43,680 nt of DNA from CAYHZL01 sp964361075 (GCA_964361075.1 CAYHZL010000006.1:1-43680); one strand, 5' to 3'. Numbered from the stretch's first letter, positions 7,978 through 15,749 are shown. The notes: generated from the sequence alone by a model not told the origin. A program made the numbers and translations.

Positions 7978-9429
7978 ATGCCTTTAAATATTTACAACTC
8001 CTTAAGTCGAAAAAAAGAAGAATTCAAACCACTTGTAGAAGGTCGCGTCAACATGTACGTCTGCGGACCAACAGTGTACGGTTTATCGCATCTCGGTCAT
8101 GCAAAAAGTTATGTGTCGTTCGATATTGTCGTGCGCTACTTGCGTTATCTCGGCAACAAAGTGTTGTATGTGCAGAATATTACCGATGTCGGACATTTGA
8201 CCGATGATGCTGATGAAGGTGAAGATAAAATTGCAAAGCAGGCGCGACAAGATACATTGCATCCGATGCAGGTGGTTGAACTGTACACGCGCGAATATTT
8301 TACGGATATGGATGCGTTGAATATTGTGCGCCCAGATATTTCTCCCCGCGCAACAGGGCATATCACGGAACAGATTGAAATGGCGCAGCAACTTCTTGCA
8401 AAAGGATTTGCATACGAAGTCAATGGCTCTGTATATTTCGATGTATCGAAAGATGCAGAGTACGGAAAACTTTCCGGACGCAAAGTTGACGAAGCGGAAA
8501 GCGGAACACGCGTTGATGTGAAATCGGAAAAAAGACATCCTGCGGATTTTGCGTTGTGGAAAAAAGCTGAACCGAACCATATCATGCGCTGGAACTCGCC
8601 GTGGGGCGAAGGATTTCCGGGATGGCATCTTGAATGTTCTGCAATGTCTATGAAGTATCTCGGTGTTCCGCCTGATGGCGGGATTGATATTCATGGCGGC
8701 GGAATGGATAACCAGTTTCCTCACCACGAATGTGAAATTGCACAGAGCGAATGTTTAACACATACACAATTTGTAAAATACTGGATGCACAATAATCTGG
8801 TAACAGTGAATGAGCAGAAGATGGGAAAATCGCTCGGCAACTTTATTACGCTGAAAGATGCATTCAAAAAATATTCGCCGATGACCATTCGCTTTTTTAT
8901 ATTGCAAAGCCACTATCGCAGCACACTCGATTTTAGCGAGCAAGCAATTGAGGGAGCCGGCAAAGGATTGGAAAAATTGCGAAACACGGTCGAACGACTA
9001 CGCGGAGAAATTTCTAAAGAGAGAAAAGGGAATGCACATTTTGTAGAAAGTCTCGACGAATACAAAAAGAAATTCTTCGAGGCAATGAATGACGATTTTA
9101 ATGCACCGCTTGCAATTGGTGTATTATTCGAAGTAGCGCGGGAAACGAACGAGATGCTCGCGAATCCACAAAACGCATCGCATGAATTTTTAGTGAAGCT
9201 CAATGAATTTTTTACACAAACCGGCGATCAAATTCTTGGGATTCTCCCTGAAAAGCAATCTTCAGGCAAATCGGTGGAACCGCAATTGATGGATTTGCTC
9301 ATTTCTCTAAGAAATGATGCTCGAAAAAATAAAAACTTTGCAATTTCAGATAAAATTCGTGATGATTTGAAAGCTGCGGGAATAGTTATTGAAGATGGAA
9401 AAGAAGGAACGACGTGGAAGAGGAATTAG
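7978..9429 (+). CDS. cysS: Cysteine--tRNA ligase
   Basis: Class I aminoacyl-tRNA synthetase charging tRNA-Cys in the cytoplasm. The 483 residues carry the HIGH-type motif HLGH (38-41), zinc-ligand signatures YVCGPTVYG (Cys29), WHLECSAMS and FPHHECEIAQSE, and KMSKS-type KMGKS (281-285) followed by LGNFITLKDA. The C-terminal helical and anticodon region is present. ATG at 7978 gives the standard PLNIYNSLSRKKEEF start; no clear Shine-Dalgarno is visible and the leader is the 7-bp tandem repeat. KMGKS instead of KMSKS is a tolerated variant. Confidence 0.98.
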   Translation: MPLNIYNSLSRKKEEFKPLVEGRVNMYVCGPTVYGLSHLGHAKSYVSFDIVVRYLRYLGNKVLYVQNITDVGHLTDDADEGEDKIAKQARQDTLHPMQVVELYTREYFTDMDALNIVRPDISPRATGHITEQIEMAQQLLAKGFAYEVNGSVYFDVSKDAEYGKLSGRKVDEAESGTRVDVKSEKRHPADFALWKKAEPNHIMRWNSPWGEGFPGWHLECSAMSMKYLGVPPDGGIDIHGGGMDNQFPHHECEIAQSECLTHTQFVKYWMHNNLVTVNEQKMGKSLGNFITLKDAFKKYSPMTIRFFILQSHYRSTLDFSEQAIEGAGKGLEKLRNTVERLRGEISKERKGNAHFVESLDEYKKKFFEAMNDDFNAPLAIGVLFEVARETNEMLANPQNASHEFLVKLNEFFTQTGDQILGILPEKQSSGKSVEPQLMDLLISLRNDARKNKNFAISDKIRDDLKAAGIVIEDGKEGTTWKRN

Positions 9430-9458
9430 GTTAGATGGATTTTGAATGGAGTAACAGT

Positions 9459-9487
9459 CAGCCAGAGGCTGATGCGCCTTTGGCGCA
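9459..9487. repeat. Double mini-hairpin cassette inserted in brnT (29 bp)
   Basis: Two adjacent perfect hairpins with three-base loops: CAGCC-AGA-GGCTG (9459-9471), one base, then TGCGCC-TTT-GGCGCA (9473-9487). It lies exactly between the MDFEWSNS and KADLNLKKH halves of BrnT. Its reverse complement occurs with 26 of 29 identities at 40739-40767 inside tamB. Confidence 0.9.
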
Positions 9488-9782
9488 AAAAAGCAGATTT
9501 GAATTTGAAGAAGCATAATGTTACTTTTGAAGAGGCGACATCTGTGTTTGATGACCCGTTGTCAAAGATTATTGATGATTCCAGTAATTCATTTTTAGAG
9601 AGTAGAGAAAAAATCACTGGGTATTCAAAAAATGAACGGTTGCTCTTTGTCTCTTTTACAGAAAGAAAAAATCAATTAAGAATTATAAGCGAAAGGGAAG
9701 CAACGAAAAATGGTAACTACACAGCGAAAACGACCCCACCCTTTATCCCTCCCCTTTTAGGGGAGGGAATTTTCTCCCCCTG

Positions 9783-9804
9783 TGCCGAAGGCATCCCTTC
9801 GGGA
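9783..9804. repeat. Double mini-hairpin cassette in element C
   Basis: TGCC-GAA-GGCA (9783-9793) directly followed by TCCC-TTC-GGGA (9794-9804). It is the exact reverse complement of the cassette at 24297-24318 in element E. The C(GAA)G loop type is known from DNA biophysics to be unusually stable. Confidence 0.9.
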
Positions 9805-9831
9805 AAAGGGGGAGAATCAAAGAGGGGGTGA

Positions 9832-9845
9832 TTCGCCGCGGCGAA
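9832..9845. repeat. Palindrome copy 4, in element C
   Basis: TTCGCCGCGGCGAA in the same place and context as copy 1 of element A. Confidence 0.95.
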
Positions 9846-9897
9846 CGAATTTATACTTTGCCACGCTGAATAGTTACGAAAAATGAAAGGAAAAGTT

Positions 9898-10140
9898 ATG
9901 AAGAAGATAACGCCTAAAGAACCAATTGATAATTACGAGCTGCTTCCGGAATACCGTATTGATTATTCCAAAGCAAAACCGAATCGCTTTGCTAAAAAAC
10001 TGAGCAATCAAAAAATGATTTTGTTAGATCCTGACATTGCAAAAGTATTTCCGAATGGAAAAGCGGTCAACGATGCTCTGCGAGCAATAGTGAATGTCAT
10101 TCCCAAAACTTCCGGTGCACGGAAAACGAGCGTACGATGA
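9898..10140 (+). CDS. brnA: BrnA-family antitoxin
   Basis: Antitoxin of the BrnTA pair, which normally neutralises BrnT and represses its own promoter through a C-terminal ribbon-helix-helix-like domain. From ATG 9898 it has 80 residues: MKKITPKEPIDNYELLPEY, then a basic middle, then LLDPDIAKVFPNGKAVNDALRAIV, which matches BrnA-type antitoxins. AAAGGA (9886-9891) is well spaced from ATG 9898; an in-frame ATG at 9883 exists only because of the element junction. In the ancestral state the gene overlapped the end of brnT. It now appears to be an antitoxin without a working partner. Its stop overlaps the next gene by ATGA. Confidence 0.8.
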   Translation: MKKITPKEPIDNYELLPEYRIDYSKAKPNRFAKKLSNQKMILLDPDIAKVFPNGKAVNDALRAIVNVIPKTSGARKTSVR

Positions 10141-10901
10141 AAAATTTTTCTGTAATCATCATTATATTTTTTCTTTCACTTTCGGCATTCGCACAAAACA
10201 GTGCAGGCGATGCTTCAAGTGTTGAGCCGCGCCAACTGATTGACGTGCCGACTGCCGGTATGTTAAAGCGCGGTTCATTTGCAATGGATATAGATTTCTT
10301 TCAACAAGGAGGTGCAACCATTGCTCTCAATGCAGGCGCACTTGATCGATTGAACTTCGGTATTTCGTACGGCGGTACCGGAATTATTGGTAATGGTACA
10401 GCGAAGATGCAGCCGCTTCCCGGCATCAATTTGAAGTACCGCATCTTCGATGAATCTACTGCAATGCCGGCAATTGCTTTGGGATTTGATTCGCAAGGAA
10501 AAGAAATTTATGTCGATAGTACAGAGCGCTATACAATAAAATCGCGCGGAGTATTTGCGGTTGCGAGTAAAAATTATTCCTTCTTCGGTAACCTGAGTGT
10601 GCATGGCGGATTAAACTGGAGTATGGAACGCAAGGACGACGATAGCGATTTGAATTTTTTTGTTGGTGTTGAAAAAACATTGGGTCAGGAAATTTCGTTC
10701 TTCTTCGAATACGATTTTGGTTTGAATGACAATGGTCCGCGTTCGCTTGGTCGAGATCGCGGATATATGAACTCCGGTGTGCGATGGTCGTTTGGCAACG
10801 GATTCACGCTTGGCTTCGATGTGAAGAATGTTATTCAAAATCAAAATGTAGTAACCATTGGAAACCGCACATTAAAAGTTGAATGGGTGCGCACGATGTA
10901 A
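10137..10901 (+). CDS. Secreted outer-membrane beta-barrel-like protein, unknown function
   Basis: A 254-residue protein with a clear signal peptide (MKNFSVIIIIFFLSLSAFA, cleaved before QNS). The mature part has alternating hydrophobic strands and glycine turns such as LNFGISYGGTGIIG, SVHGGLNWSMERK and ISFFFEYDFGLND, as in small outer-membrane barrels of the YjbH-like type. The N-terminal PRQLIDVPTAGMLKRGSFAMDI is typical of such proteins. Its ATG overlaps the brnA stop (ATGA), so translation may be coupled to brnA. No specific family name can be given with confidence. Confidence 0.75.
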   Translation: MKNFSVIIIIFFLSLSAFAQNSAGDASSVEPRQLIDVPTAGMLKRGSFAMDIDFFQQGGATIALNAGALDRLNFGISYGGTGIIGNGTAKMQPLPGINLKYRIFDESTAMPAIALGFDSQGKEIYVDSTERYTIKSRGVFAVASKNYSFFGNLSVHGGLNWSMERKDDDSDLNFFVGVEKTLGQEISFFFEYDFGLNDNGPRSLGRDRGYMNSGVRWSFGNGFTLGFDVKNVIQNQNVVTIGNRTLKVEWVRTM

Positions 10902-10905
10902 TTGT

Positions 10906-11034
10906 AAAGCGGGGTATCAACTCAGTCATGCCATGAGTTTGTTTTAGATTTTTGTGAAAATTGTATGTTGTATGATGTTAAAAAAGTAACTCATGGCATG
11001 ACTTTGAAGGCACGTTGAGCAGCTACAAAGCGGG
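10906..11034. repeat. 8-bp target-site duplication AAAGCGGG flanking element D
   Basis: AAAGCGGG at 10906-10913 directly before GTATCAACTCAG and again at 11027-11034 directly after GAGCAGCTAC. This GC-containing word is unlikely to repeat at both exact edges by chance. Confidence 0.9.
10914..11026. mobile_element. Miniature inverted-repeat element D
   Basis: A 113-bp element with degenerate ends (GTATCAACTCAG; right end reads GTAGCTGCTCAACGTG on the minus strand) and a perfect 8-bp duplication. Its core is a long inverted repeat, AGTCATGCCATGAGTT / AACTCATGGCATGACT. The same core, in opposite orientation, makes up element G near the window end. It fills most of the gap between the barrel-like gene and the lipoprotein pair. 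Confidence 0.9.
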
Positions 11035-11091
11035 AATGAATATACGTTAGGTGATGTTTACTAAAGTAGAAGTAATGAAAGGAATTGTGCC

Positions 11092-12078
11092 ATGAAAAAG
11101 AAAATATATTTTCTTGTGTTTGCAACATTCGCATTACTGTTCTCCGGATGTTACACACAGCTTGCAAAGCCGGAACAATCTGCGGACCGCGACGATGATG
11201 AATACTACTCCGCCGATTCTTCACAAACATCCGGCGGCGCAACAATTAATAATTATTATTTTGCCGACGACTACTATCGCCATTCGCGATTTAGATTATC
11301 GTTCGATTATTACTATCCATCACATTACATGTGGGTGGGGCATTGGTTCGATCCATACTTTGATGGCTTCTCGCCGTGGCATGATAATTATCCGTGGTAT
11401 GCAGGACTCTATCCGTATCCAACATGGTATCCGCATTACGGAGCGTGGATGTATCATCAGTACTATTCTCCGTACTATCCTCCGTACTATAATTACCCGT
11501 ATTATTATTCCAACGCGGGAGTTCCTTCTGCACCACCGCGTGTGCGAACTTCAGGAATGACGCGCGGCGATGATCAGAGCGTACGAACGCGCACTCCGTT
11601 TTCAACAACACCAGTAACTGAGCAATCAGCAGTTGGAATAGCGCAGCCACGCCAACGGACAAATGACGATGCACTTTCAGTTGAATCGTCGCAACGTCCG
11701 GCGATGCGCACTCGATCAGAAACTCCGTGGTGGGAGCGGAATCAAAATCAGAATGAAGCAAAAAATGTTTCGAAAGAACAACGCCGACGAGAGGGTACTG
11801 CAGTAGCAACACCGGCTGATAGACGAAACGTTGATGAATCTCGTCCTGTTCAAGTTGAACGAAGAAGACGGTACGAACAACCGGCACGACAAGGAGGAAA
11901 TTCATCTCCGCAATCTCCGGAAGCAAGACCGCGTGAAAGAGAACGACGCCAGCCAGAGTCCGTTAGCACTCCAAGCCGTCAGCCATCATACAGTCCGCCT
12001 CCGGCACAATCGGGAGGCAGAACGCGCAGCGGTGGCAACGATGGTGGTAGCGGTGGACGAAAGCGAGAGGAGCGATAA
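11092..12078 (+). CDS. Tyr/Trp-rich lipoprotein, unknown function
   Basis: A 328-residue predicted lipoprotein with signal peptide and lipobox LFSGC (lipidated Cys20). Residues about 60-145 are extremely rich in Tyr, Trp, Pro and His (for example HYMWVGHWFDPYFDG and PYYPPYYNYPYYYS). From about 150 to the end the protein is disordered and rich in Arg, Gln, Ser and Pro. The ATG has AAAGGA 8 bases upstream. The next lipoprotein begins with the same SGCYT lipobox and also has a low-complexity tail, so they may be a functional pair at the outer membrane. No known domain is recognised. Confidence 0.8.
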   Translation: MKKKIYFLVFATFALLFSGCYTQLAKPEQSADRDDDEYYSADSSQTSGGATINNYYFADDYYRHSRFRLSFDYYYPSHYMWVGHWFDPYFDGFSPWHDNYPWYAGLYPYPTWYPHYGAWMYHQYYSPYYPPYYNYPYYYSNAGVPSAPPRVRTSGMTRGDDQSVRTRTPFSTTPVTEQSAVGIAQPRQRTNDDALSVESSQRPAMRTRSETPWWERNQNQNEAKNVSKEQRRREGTAVATPADRRNVDESRPVQVERRRRYEQPARQGGNSSPQSPEARPRERERRQPESVSTPSRQPSYSPPPAQSGGRTRSGGNDGGSGGRKREER

Positions 12079-12125
12079 TTTCAATGAACAATACACAATC
12101 ATCAATGAGCAAAAATTTATTAATA

Positions 12126-12206
12126 AAGATGTCAGACACCTTCTTATTAATGTTCAAAAAAATAAAAGTTTTTAATCTTATTCATCAACAAGGTGTCAGA
12201 CATCTT
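12126..12206. repeat. Imperfect 17-bp inverted repeat across the start of the second lipoprotein
   Basis: AAGATGTCAGACACCTT (12126-12142) and AAGGTGTCAGACATCTT (12190-12206) pair except at the central base of TGTCAGACA. The spacer is 47 bases. Related TGTCWGACA words form the hairpin in element B. The repeat spans the likely start region of the gene and encodes part of its extended signal peptide. Confidence 0.8.
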
Positions 12207-12872
12207 GTTATGTCGATGTTGTTAGTTTTTTTTATCAGCGGATGTTATACCGTGTTAATGACAACAAAAGACGCGCCGCTTGCTTCACGCCGCTCGTCTT
12301 CCACAAACACACGCATAGCCGGTGGAAATTTTGCTTCAACATTGGATTACAATCAAAATTGTTTTTCCTGCCACTCGCAAGTGGAATTGGATGACCGCGA
12401 TTTTGATATGACAAGAAGCGGTGTAAATATTGTTCATGGTATTCCATACAGCGCTATGCTGTGGGCTTCATCAGGACGAAATAGTATTGAAAATGATCCA
12501 TACGGATGGAGAAGACCGGCAGAAAGTTTACCATGGTGGGTTCCACCGGCAGCATCAACTCCATCAACAGGCGGAACATCATCGTCTGCTGAATCCGGAA
12601 ATCGTCGGAGAGAATCAGGTTCAACACGCGGTGGAGAAGCGCCACGGCGCGAGCGCGATACTACACCGGTTGCCAGTCCGACACCAACAGCGCCGCCAAC
12701 AAGTACACCAACTCCTGCACCAGCGGTGCAACCGGCAGTATCAACAACTCCATCAGTAACACCACCGCCTTCAACACCGCCGGCACAACAAGAGGGAACG
12801 CGCAGCAGAACAACCAGTAGTGATGGTCCAACGCGGAAAAGCGGTTCAACACGCGGTGAGGATAAACCGTAA
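12150..12872 (+). CDS. Lipoprotein with one CXXCH haem-binding motif, unknown function
   Basis: Predicted lipoprotein whose lipobox FISGC places the lipidated cysteine at residue 32 from ATG 12150. I chose this start because it supplies a basic n-region (MFKKIKVF); ATG 12084 would give a longer leader and ATG 12210 a very short one without positive charge. Residues 70-75 are NCFSCH, a CXXCH motif typical of covalent c-type haem attachment. After about residue 125 the sequence is Pro/Thr/Ser-rich and probably disordered. Only one CXXCH is present. The upstream lipoprotein ends close by and shares the SGCYT lipobox, suggesting one operon. Without experiment the haem assignment is inference. Confidence 0.7.
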   Translation: MFKKIKVFNLIHQQGVRHLVMSMLLVFFISGCYTVLMTTKDAPLASRRSSSTNTRIAGGNFASTLDYNQNCFSCHSQVELDDRDFDMTRSGVNIVHGIPYSAMLWASSGRNSIENDPYGWRRPAESLPWWVPPAASTPSTGGTSSSAESGNRRRESGSTRGGEAPRRERDTTPVASPTPTAPPTSTPTPAPAVQPAVSTTPSVTPPPSTPPAQQEGTRSRTTSSDGPTRKSGSTRGEDKP

Positions 12873-12877
12873 TTAAC

Positions 12878-13014
12878 TAATGGGCGGTTCTATTAATTCA
12901 AAAAAAACTTTACCGCAAAGACGCGAAGCCGCAAAATGTTTATTATTATTTGTTTTCTTTGTGCCTTTGTGTCTTCGTGGCGAAAAAAACTTAATTTTTG
13001 GAACCGTCCTAATA
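12878..13014. repeat. Diverged inverted-repeat element between lipoprotein and OmpP1 genes
   Basis: Outer arms GGGCGGTTC (12882-12890) and GAACCGTCC (13001-13009) face each other. Inner arms around 12912-12934 and 12957-12984 also pair imperfectly (about 16 of 22). It codes for nothing and lies 19 bases before the next start codon. No flanking duplication is visible, so mobility is uncertain. Confidence 0.6.
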
Positions 13015-13032
13015 ATTGAAAAATAAAAAAAA

Positions 13033-14466
13033 ATGAAAACACGAAAATTATTTTCGGCTCTCATACTGTTCTTTTTTTCTACAATAACACATGCGCAATT
13101 TATCGAAGACGCATTGCGGTTTTCTTCGACAGGAAATAATGTAGGTGCGCGTGCATTGGGAATGGGGAATGCGTACATCGGTGTTGCGGATGATTACAGC
13201 GCAACGCGTTGGAATCCTGCCGGACTTGCACAGTTACGTCGATTAGAATTTTCCGGCGGCATCACCAACAACAGTTACAACAATGCGGCAGCGTTTCGCG
13301 GTGTATCAACGGATGGAAAAAATAGTTCGACAGTGCTGAATGATATTGGATTTGTTTTTCCCTATCCAACCACGCAAGGCAGTTTAGTGTTTGCATTCGG
13401 TTATAATAGAGCGGCTGATTTTACTTCAGCATTATCATTCAACGGATTTAATGAAGGGAGTTCTATAATTCCATCTCTGTATCAAGGTGATGCAAAATAT
13501 GACGTTCCCTTTAACGTATTTCTAGAAAACACCAAAGGTTATACACTGATTCAAGGAAATGTAAATCAGAACGGTGATGTTCGTGAATCGGGCGGCACCG
13601 GTCATTGGATTTTTTCCGGCGCTCTTGATATAGAGAAAGATGTATCGTTTGGTATTACGCTGAATGTTATCGGCGGAAGCTATACGTTCGATAGAAATTA
13701 TGTTGAAGAAGACACGAAGAATATTTATAACAACACACAGACAAATCTTCCTGCAGATTCGTCATATCTCCGTTTTAATAAATTTTATTACGACAGTAAT
13801 GTGAAAAGTGAATTAAGCGGAGCGAATTTTACTTTGGGCTTAATGTATCGGATGGAAGATCTCGCACGCATTGGTCTGATTGTGAAAACTCCTTCGACGA
13901 TTACCGTAAAAGAATCTTACCACGACGAAGGACAAAGTATTTTTGATGGAGGATATAAACCAGGAACTACCAAATACGGATATGATGCAACGGTTGATTA
14001 CGGTGTAATAACTCCATGGACATTTGGTTTTGGTATCTCTGTAACGCCGATTGTCGGTGTATTAATTTCTGCCGATGTTGAGTACACCGACTGGACACAA
14101 GTAGCATGGACTGACAATAAAGATTTAGAACGAGACAATGCAGGTTTTAAAAAATATTTACGTGCAACAACAAATGTGCGCGGTGGTGCGGAATTCCAAA
14201 TTCCTAAAACGGATGTGAGCGTTCGCGGCGGATTTATTTACAACCCGTCAACATTTAAGAACGATCCGTCCTCGTTCGACAAAAAAACATATACAGCAGG
14301 TGCCGGCATTTTACTTCAGCGGAATGTGTTGCTCGATGTTGCAGCGGCGTTTGGTTCGTTCAAAACATTTCATAATAATTACGGAAGCGCATCAGCAAAT
14401 CTTTCACGAACAGACGAAACGATTTCAACAACGGTAGTGAATTTTACAATTTCGTACAGATTCTGA
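13033..14466 (+). CDS. OmpP1/FadL-family outer-membrane transport protein
   Basis: A 477-residue outer-membrane barrel with signal peptide (cleaved after THA). The N-terminus has the family pattern GARALGMGNAYIGVADDYSATRWNPAGLAQL (residues about 37-67 in all), shared by FadL/OmpP1 and PorV-like proteins. The rest alternates amphipathic strands such as WTFGFGISVTPIVGVLISADVEYTDWT and ends in the barrel-type IISYRF-like tail (FTISYRF). Members of this family move hydrophobic compounds across the outer membrane, but the substrate here cannot be told. It is followed by a strong inverted repeat that may end transcription. Confidence 0.85.
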   Translation: MKTRKLFSALILFFFSTITHAQFIEDALRFSSTGNNVGARALGMGNAYIGVADDYSATRWNPAGLAQLRRLEFSGGITNNSYNNAAAFRGVSTDGKNSSTVLNDIGFVFPYPTTQGSLVFAFGYNRAADFTSALSFNGFNEGSSIIPSLYQGDAKYDVPFNVFLENTKGYTLIQGNVNQNGDVRESGGTGHWIFSGALDIEKDVSFGITLNVIGGSYTFDRNYVEEDTKNIYNNTQTNLPADSSYLRFNKFYYDSNVKSELSGANFTLGLMYRMEDLARIGLIVKTPSTITVKESYHDEGQSIFDGGYKPGTTKYGYDATVDYGVITPWTFGFGISVTPIVGVLISADVEYTDWTQVAWTDNKDLERDNAGFKKYLRATTNVRGGAEFQIPKTDVSVRGGFIYNPSTFKNDPSSFDKKTYTAGAGILLQRNVLLDVAAAFGSFKTFHNNYGSASANLSRTDETISTTVVNFTISYRF

Positions 14467-14490
14467 TTACAAACCCGTTTCATTTTTTAC

Positions 14491-14544
14491 TGCCACAGAT
14501 TCACAGATTTTTTTTTGAAATATTCAATCTGTGAATCTGTGGCA
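14491..14544. repeat. Perfect 19-bp inverted repeat (possible terminator), copy without palindrome
   Basis: TGCCACAGATTCACAGATT (14491-14509) and AATCTGTGAATCTGTGGCA (14526-14544) are exact complements with a T-rich loop. The same arm word occurs in element F and before element G, where GAT is replaced by the 14-bp palindrome. The hairpin followed by T-rich sequence could terminate the OmpP1 transcript. Confidence 0.85.
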
Positions 14545-14585
14545 TTTTTATTTTCATTTCAAAAATTTTATTTTTATACTTCTTT

Positions 14586-15689
14586 ATGAAAAATTTCAAT
14601 CTAACAATACCAACAGTACTCGCACCTTCATTGAATTGGTTTCTCATCTTTGTTCCGATCGCAATCGGTATGAAGTTGTTCACGCCAAACCAATCAACGC
14701 CGATTTTTATTTTTGCATGTATTTCTATCGTGCCGCTTTCGGGATGGTTAGGTAAAGCGACAGAGCATCTTGTTGAACGCACCGGTGATGGTATCGGCGG
14801 TTTGCTGAATGCAACATTCGGTAATGCAGCGGAATTAATTATTGCACTTGCTGCGTTACGCAGCGGGCTGCACGATGTGGTGAAGGCATCGATCACCGGT
14901 TCTATTATTGGAAATATTTTATTGGTCATGGGCGCATCGTTTCTTGCCGGCGGAATAAAATTTAAATCGCAGCGCTTTAATGCAGCAGGGGCGCGGACAC
15001 AAACAACAATGCTCACACTTGCATCTATCGGATTAATTGTGCCGGCAATGTTTCATTATCTTGCAGGCGGACATGCAGAACGAAAGGAAGCGGATTTGAG
15101 TGTGGAGATTTCCATTGTGCTTCTTCTTACGTATGGATTGAGCTTGCTGTTTTCTCTTCGCACGCACAAGCAATTGTTTCTTGGCGAACCAAATGAAGTG
15201 CGCGAAGTACAGGAAGATAATACAAAGCCATGGAGTACTTCACAATCAATGTTTGTTTTGGCTGCAGCAACTTTTATGATTGCGTGGATGAGCGAAATTC
15301 TCGTCGGCTCTGTTGAAGCTGCCGCACACACATTTGGCATGACAAGTATTTTTGTCGGCGTGATTGTCGTTGCCATTATCGGCAATGCCGCCGAACATAG
15401 TACCGCTATTATGGTTGCCGTAAAAAATAGAATGGATTTAAGTTTGGGCATTGCTATCGGCAGCAGTATTCAAGTTGCATTATTTGTTGCACCGGTGCTT
15501 GTGTTTGCGAGTTACTTCATTGGCGCACAGCCGATGAATTTAGTGTTTACACCGATTGAAGTGCTTGCTATTGGACTTTCTGTTTTAATTATAGAACAAG
15601 TTGCAAGCGATGGGGAAAGTAATTGGCTGGAAGGTGTGCAGTTGCTTTCGGTGTATATTATTTTTGCATTGGTATTTTATTTTTTGTAG
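14586..15689 (+). CDS. cax: Calcium/cation:proton exchanger (CaCA superfamily, Cax type)
   Basis: Inner-membrane antiporter that exports Ca2+ or similar cations in exchange for protons. The 367 residues are nearly all membrane segments (about 11). Both alpha-repeat signatures are visible: GGLLNATFGNAAELIIALAAL in the first half and IIGNAAEHSTAIMVAVKN...LSLGIAIGSSIQVALFV in the second, with the conserved acidic GNAxE residues. An acidic loop lies between the halves (about 185-220). Length and motifs match Cax rather than the longer Na+/Ca2+ exchangers. It appears to be a single-gene unit closed by the terminator at 15750. Confidence 0.92.
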   Translation: MKNFNLTIPTVLAPSLNWFLIFVPIAIGMKLFTPNQSTPIFIFACISIVPLSGWLGKATEHLVERTGDGIGGLLNATFGNAAELIIALAALRSGLHDVVKASITGSIIGNILLVMGASFLAGGIKFKSQRFNAAGARTQTTMLTLASIGLIVPAMFHYLAGGHAERKEADLSVEISIVLLLTYGLSLLFSLRTHKQLFLGEPNEVREVQEDNTKPWSTSQSMFVLAAATFMIAWMSEILVGSVEAAAHTFGMTSIFVGVIVVAIIGNAAEHSTAIMVAVKNRMDLSLGIAIGSSIQVALFVAPVLVFASYFIGAQPMNLVFTPIEVLAIGLSVLIIEQVASDGESNWLEGVQLLSVYIIFALVFYFL

Positions 15690-15749
15690 TTCGCCACAGT
15701 ACATTGTAATCCATATTGTAAATTGTACCGCGCCGTGATAGTAAAAAAA

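Larger units (their letters stand above)
9713..9877. mobile_element. Miniature inverted-repeat element C
   Basis: A 165-bp non-coding element with 14-bp terminal inverted repeats (12 of 14 matched) and a perfect 8-bp duplication. Contents in order: a C-rich/G-rich hairpin (CTCCCC-TTTTA-GGGGAG), a double mini-hairpin at 9783-9804, an A/G-rich tract and the palindrome at 9832-9845. The right 81 bp match element A at the window start. It splits the end of brnT from the start of brnA. Confidence 0.93.
9705..9885. repeat. 8-bp target-site duplication GAAAAATG flanking element C
   Basis: GAAAAATG at 9705-9712 abuts the left end GTAACTACACAGCG. The same word at 9878-9885 abuts the right end CGCTGAATAGTTAC. 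Collapsing them restores the brnT frame, which is independent proof of the boundary. Confidence 0.95.
9435..9917 (+). pseudogene. brnT: brnT toxin gene, interrupted twice (double-hairpin insertion and element C)
   Basis: BrnT is the RelE-fold ribonuclease toxin of type II BrnTA systems. ATG 9435 opens MDFEWSNS in one frame. After a 31-base interruption (9459-9489) the next frame continues KADLNLKKHNVTFEEATSVF, then RLLFVSFTERKNQLRIISEREATKN. At 9713 element C cuts the gene. Deleting element C plus one 8-bp repeat lets the frame run on as ERKSYEEDNA to TAA at 9915-9917, a normal BrnT end overlapping brnA. The repaired protein would be about 92 residues, the usual size. As it stands, only an alternative TTG start (9442) gives an ORF, which lacks the native N-terminus and ends inside element C. 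Active toxin is therefore unlikely. Confidence 0.9.

Noticed and set aside
9442..9831. A 129-residue protein starting at TTG 9442
   Set aside because: The first 16 residues come from the wrong frame and the last about 40 are translated element C. The meaningful part is BrnT, so it is annotated as a pseudogene.
11114..11560. A 148-residue frame overlapping the Tyr-rich lipoprotein
   Set aside because: It is an Ile/Thr-rich shadow of the Tyr codons in another frame, lacking a start signal. The lipoprotein frame has a signal peptide and lipobox.
12900..13000. Riboswitch or structured leader upstream of the OmpP1 gene
   Set aside because: The pairing is between two diverged repeat arms of a common dispersed-repeat type (CGCAAAGACGCGAAG). 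No riboswitch core motif was recognised.
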